Of a stretch of 5,225 bases of DNA, positions 5,041-5,225 are shown piece after piece (the stretch's first letter is position 1; every line of letters begins with the position of its first letter). The notes beneath the pieces were generated by a model, which was not told where the DNA came from, did not search any database, and worked only from the letters and a program-made list of their open reading frames with translations. Source of the DNA: Acidobacteriota bacterium. Lineage in GTDB: Bacteria; Acidobacteriota; Terriglobia; Acidiferrales; UBA7541. The translations under genes and the position numbers were made by a program. The stretch covers positions 1 through 5,225 of the forward strand of contig QHZC01000523.1 of assembly GCA_003224515.1 (NCBI GenBank), given 5' to 3'.

Positions 5041-5225
5041 ATGGCTCTTACAAACGGGACAAAACTGGGGCCGTATGAGATCGTCGCGCCGCTCGGCTCG
5101 GGCGGGATGGGCGAGGTGTACCGTGCGCGGGACACTCGCCTGGACCGCATCGTCGCCGTCAAGATCCTTCCCTCGCACCTTTCCGATAATTCGACATTGC
5201 GCCAGCGCTTCGAGCAGGAAGCGAA
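5041..5225 (+). CDS. Ser/Thr protein kinase, PknB-like (N-terminal part, cut by window end)
   Basis: The first 61 residues of a Hanks-type (eukaryotic-like) Ser/Thr kinase. The ATP-binding glycine-rich loop is LGSGGMGEVY (18-27; Gly19, Gly21, Gly24), the ATP-anchoring lysine is Lys41 in VAVKIL, and the alpha-C glutamate is probably Glu60 in RFEQEA. The catalytic loop, activation segment and any membrane or sensor domain are beyond the window. The start MALTNGTKLGPYEI matches the common start of acidobacterial kinases; an in-frame ATG at 5032 would add three residues (MPL). It phosphorylates protein Ser/Thr residues in the cytoplasm; targets are unknown. It is first in its transcription unit, behind a TATAAT box. 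Confidence 0.93.
   Translation, partial: MALTNGTKLGPYEIVAPLGSGGMGEVYRARDTRLDRIVAVKILPSHLSDNSTLRQRFEQEA

Overview
The window looks like accessory chromosomal DNA of an acidobacterium (Terriglobia/Solibacter-like). This rests mainly on the gene entering at the right edge: its N-terminus (MALTNGTKLGPYEIV, then a Gly-rich GSGGMG loop and VAVK) is the stereotyped start of the Ser/Thr kinases that are greatly expanded in that phylum. A Tat-type amidohydrolase with C/G-rich third codon positions fits, but the assignment is inference from recalled family patterns.

Layout, left to right. 1-172: non-coding DNA downstream of a transposase, with a short hexamer repeat and a small hairpin. 173-1264 (minus): an IS110-family transposase that has lost its N-terminal RuvC-like (DEDD) domain; IS homology stops near 1190 and the first ~24 codons are read from unrelated flanking DNA. 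1209-1238: a candidate promoter inside that flank. 1274-2932 (plus): a complete amidohydrolase-3/YtcJ-like metal-dependent hydrolase with a GTG start and a twin-arginine motif. 2933-3325: a non-coding stretch with strong secondary structure, including a nested palindrome with a GAAA tetraloop followed directly by a perfect 10-bp hairpin. 3326-3377: promoter and ribosome binding site. 3383-4366 (plus): a secreted alpha/beta hydrolase. 4367-5040: non-coding, with a 45-base 3' tRNA fragment on the minus strand (anticodon loop to CCA), a large hairpin and short repeats. 5041-5225: start of a Ser/Thr protein kinase behind a perfect TATAAT with almost no leader.

The genes do not form an operon or an obvious pathway. 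The two hydrolases are separately promoted single genes with export signals, and the kinase starts a third unit. What ties the region together is remodelling: an IS remnant against the 5' end of one gene, a structured probable repeat element between genes, and a tRNA-fragment scar of the kind left by site-specific integration. I found no convincing new multi-gene system. The items most worth following up are the structured element at 2972-3201 and the tRNA scar plus hairpin at 4502-4596.
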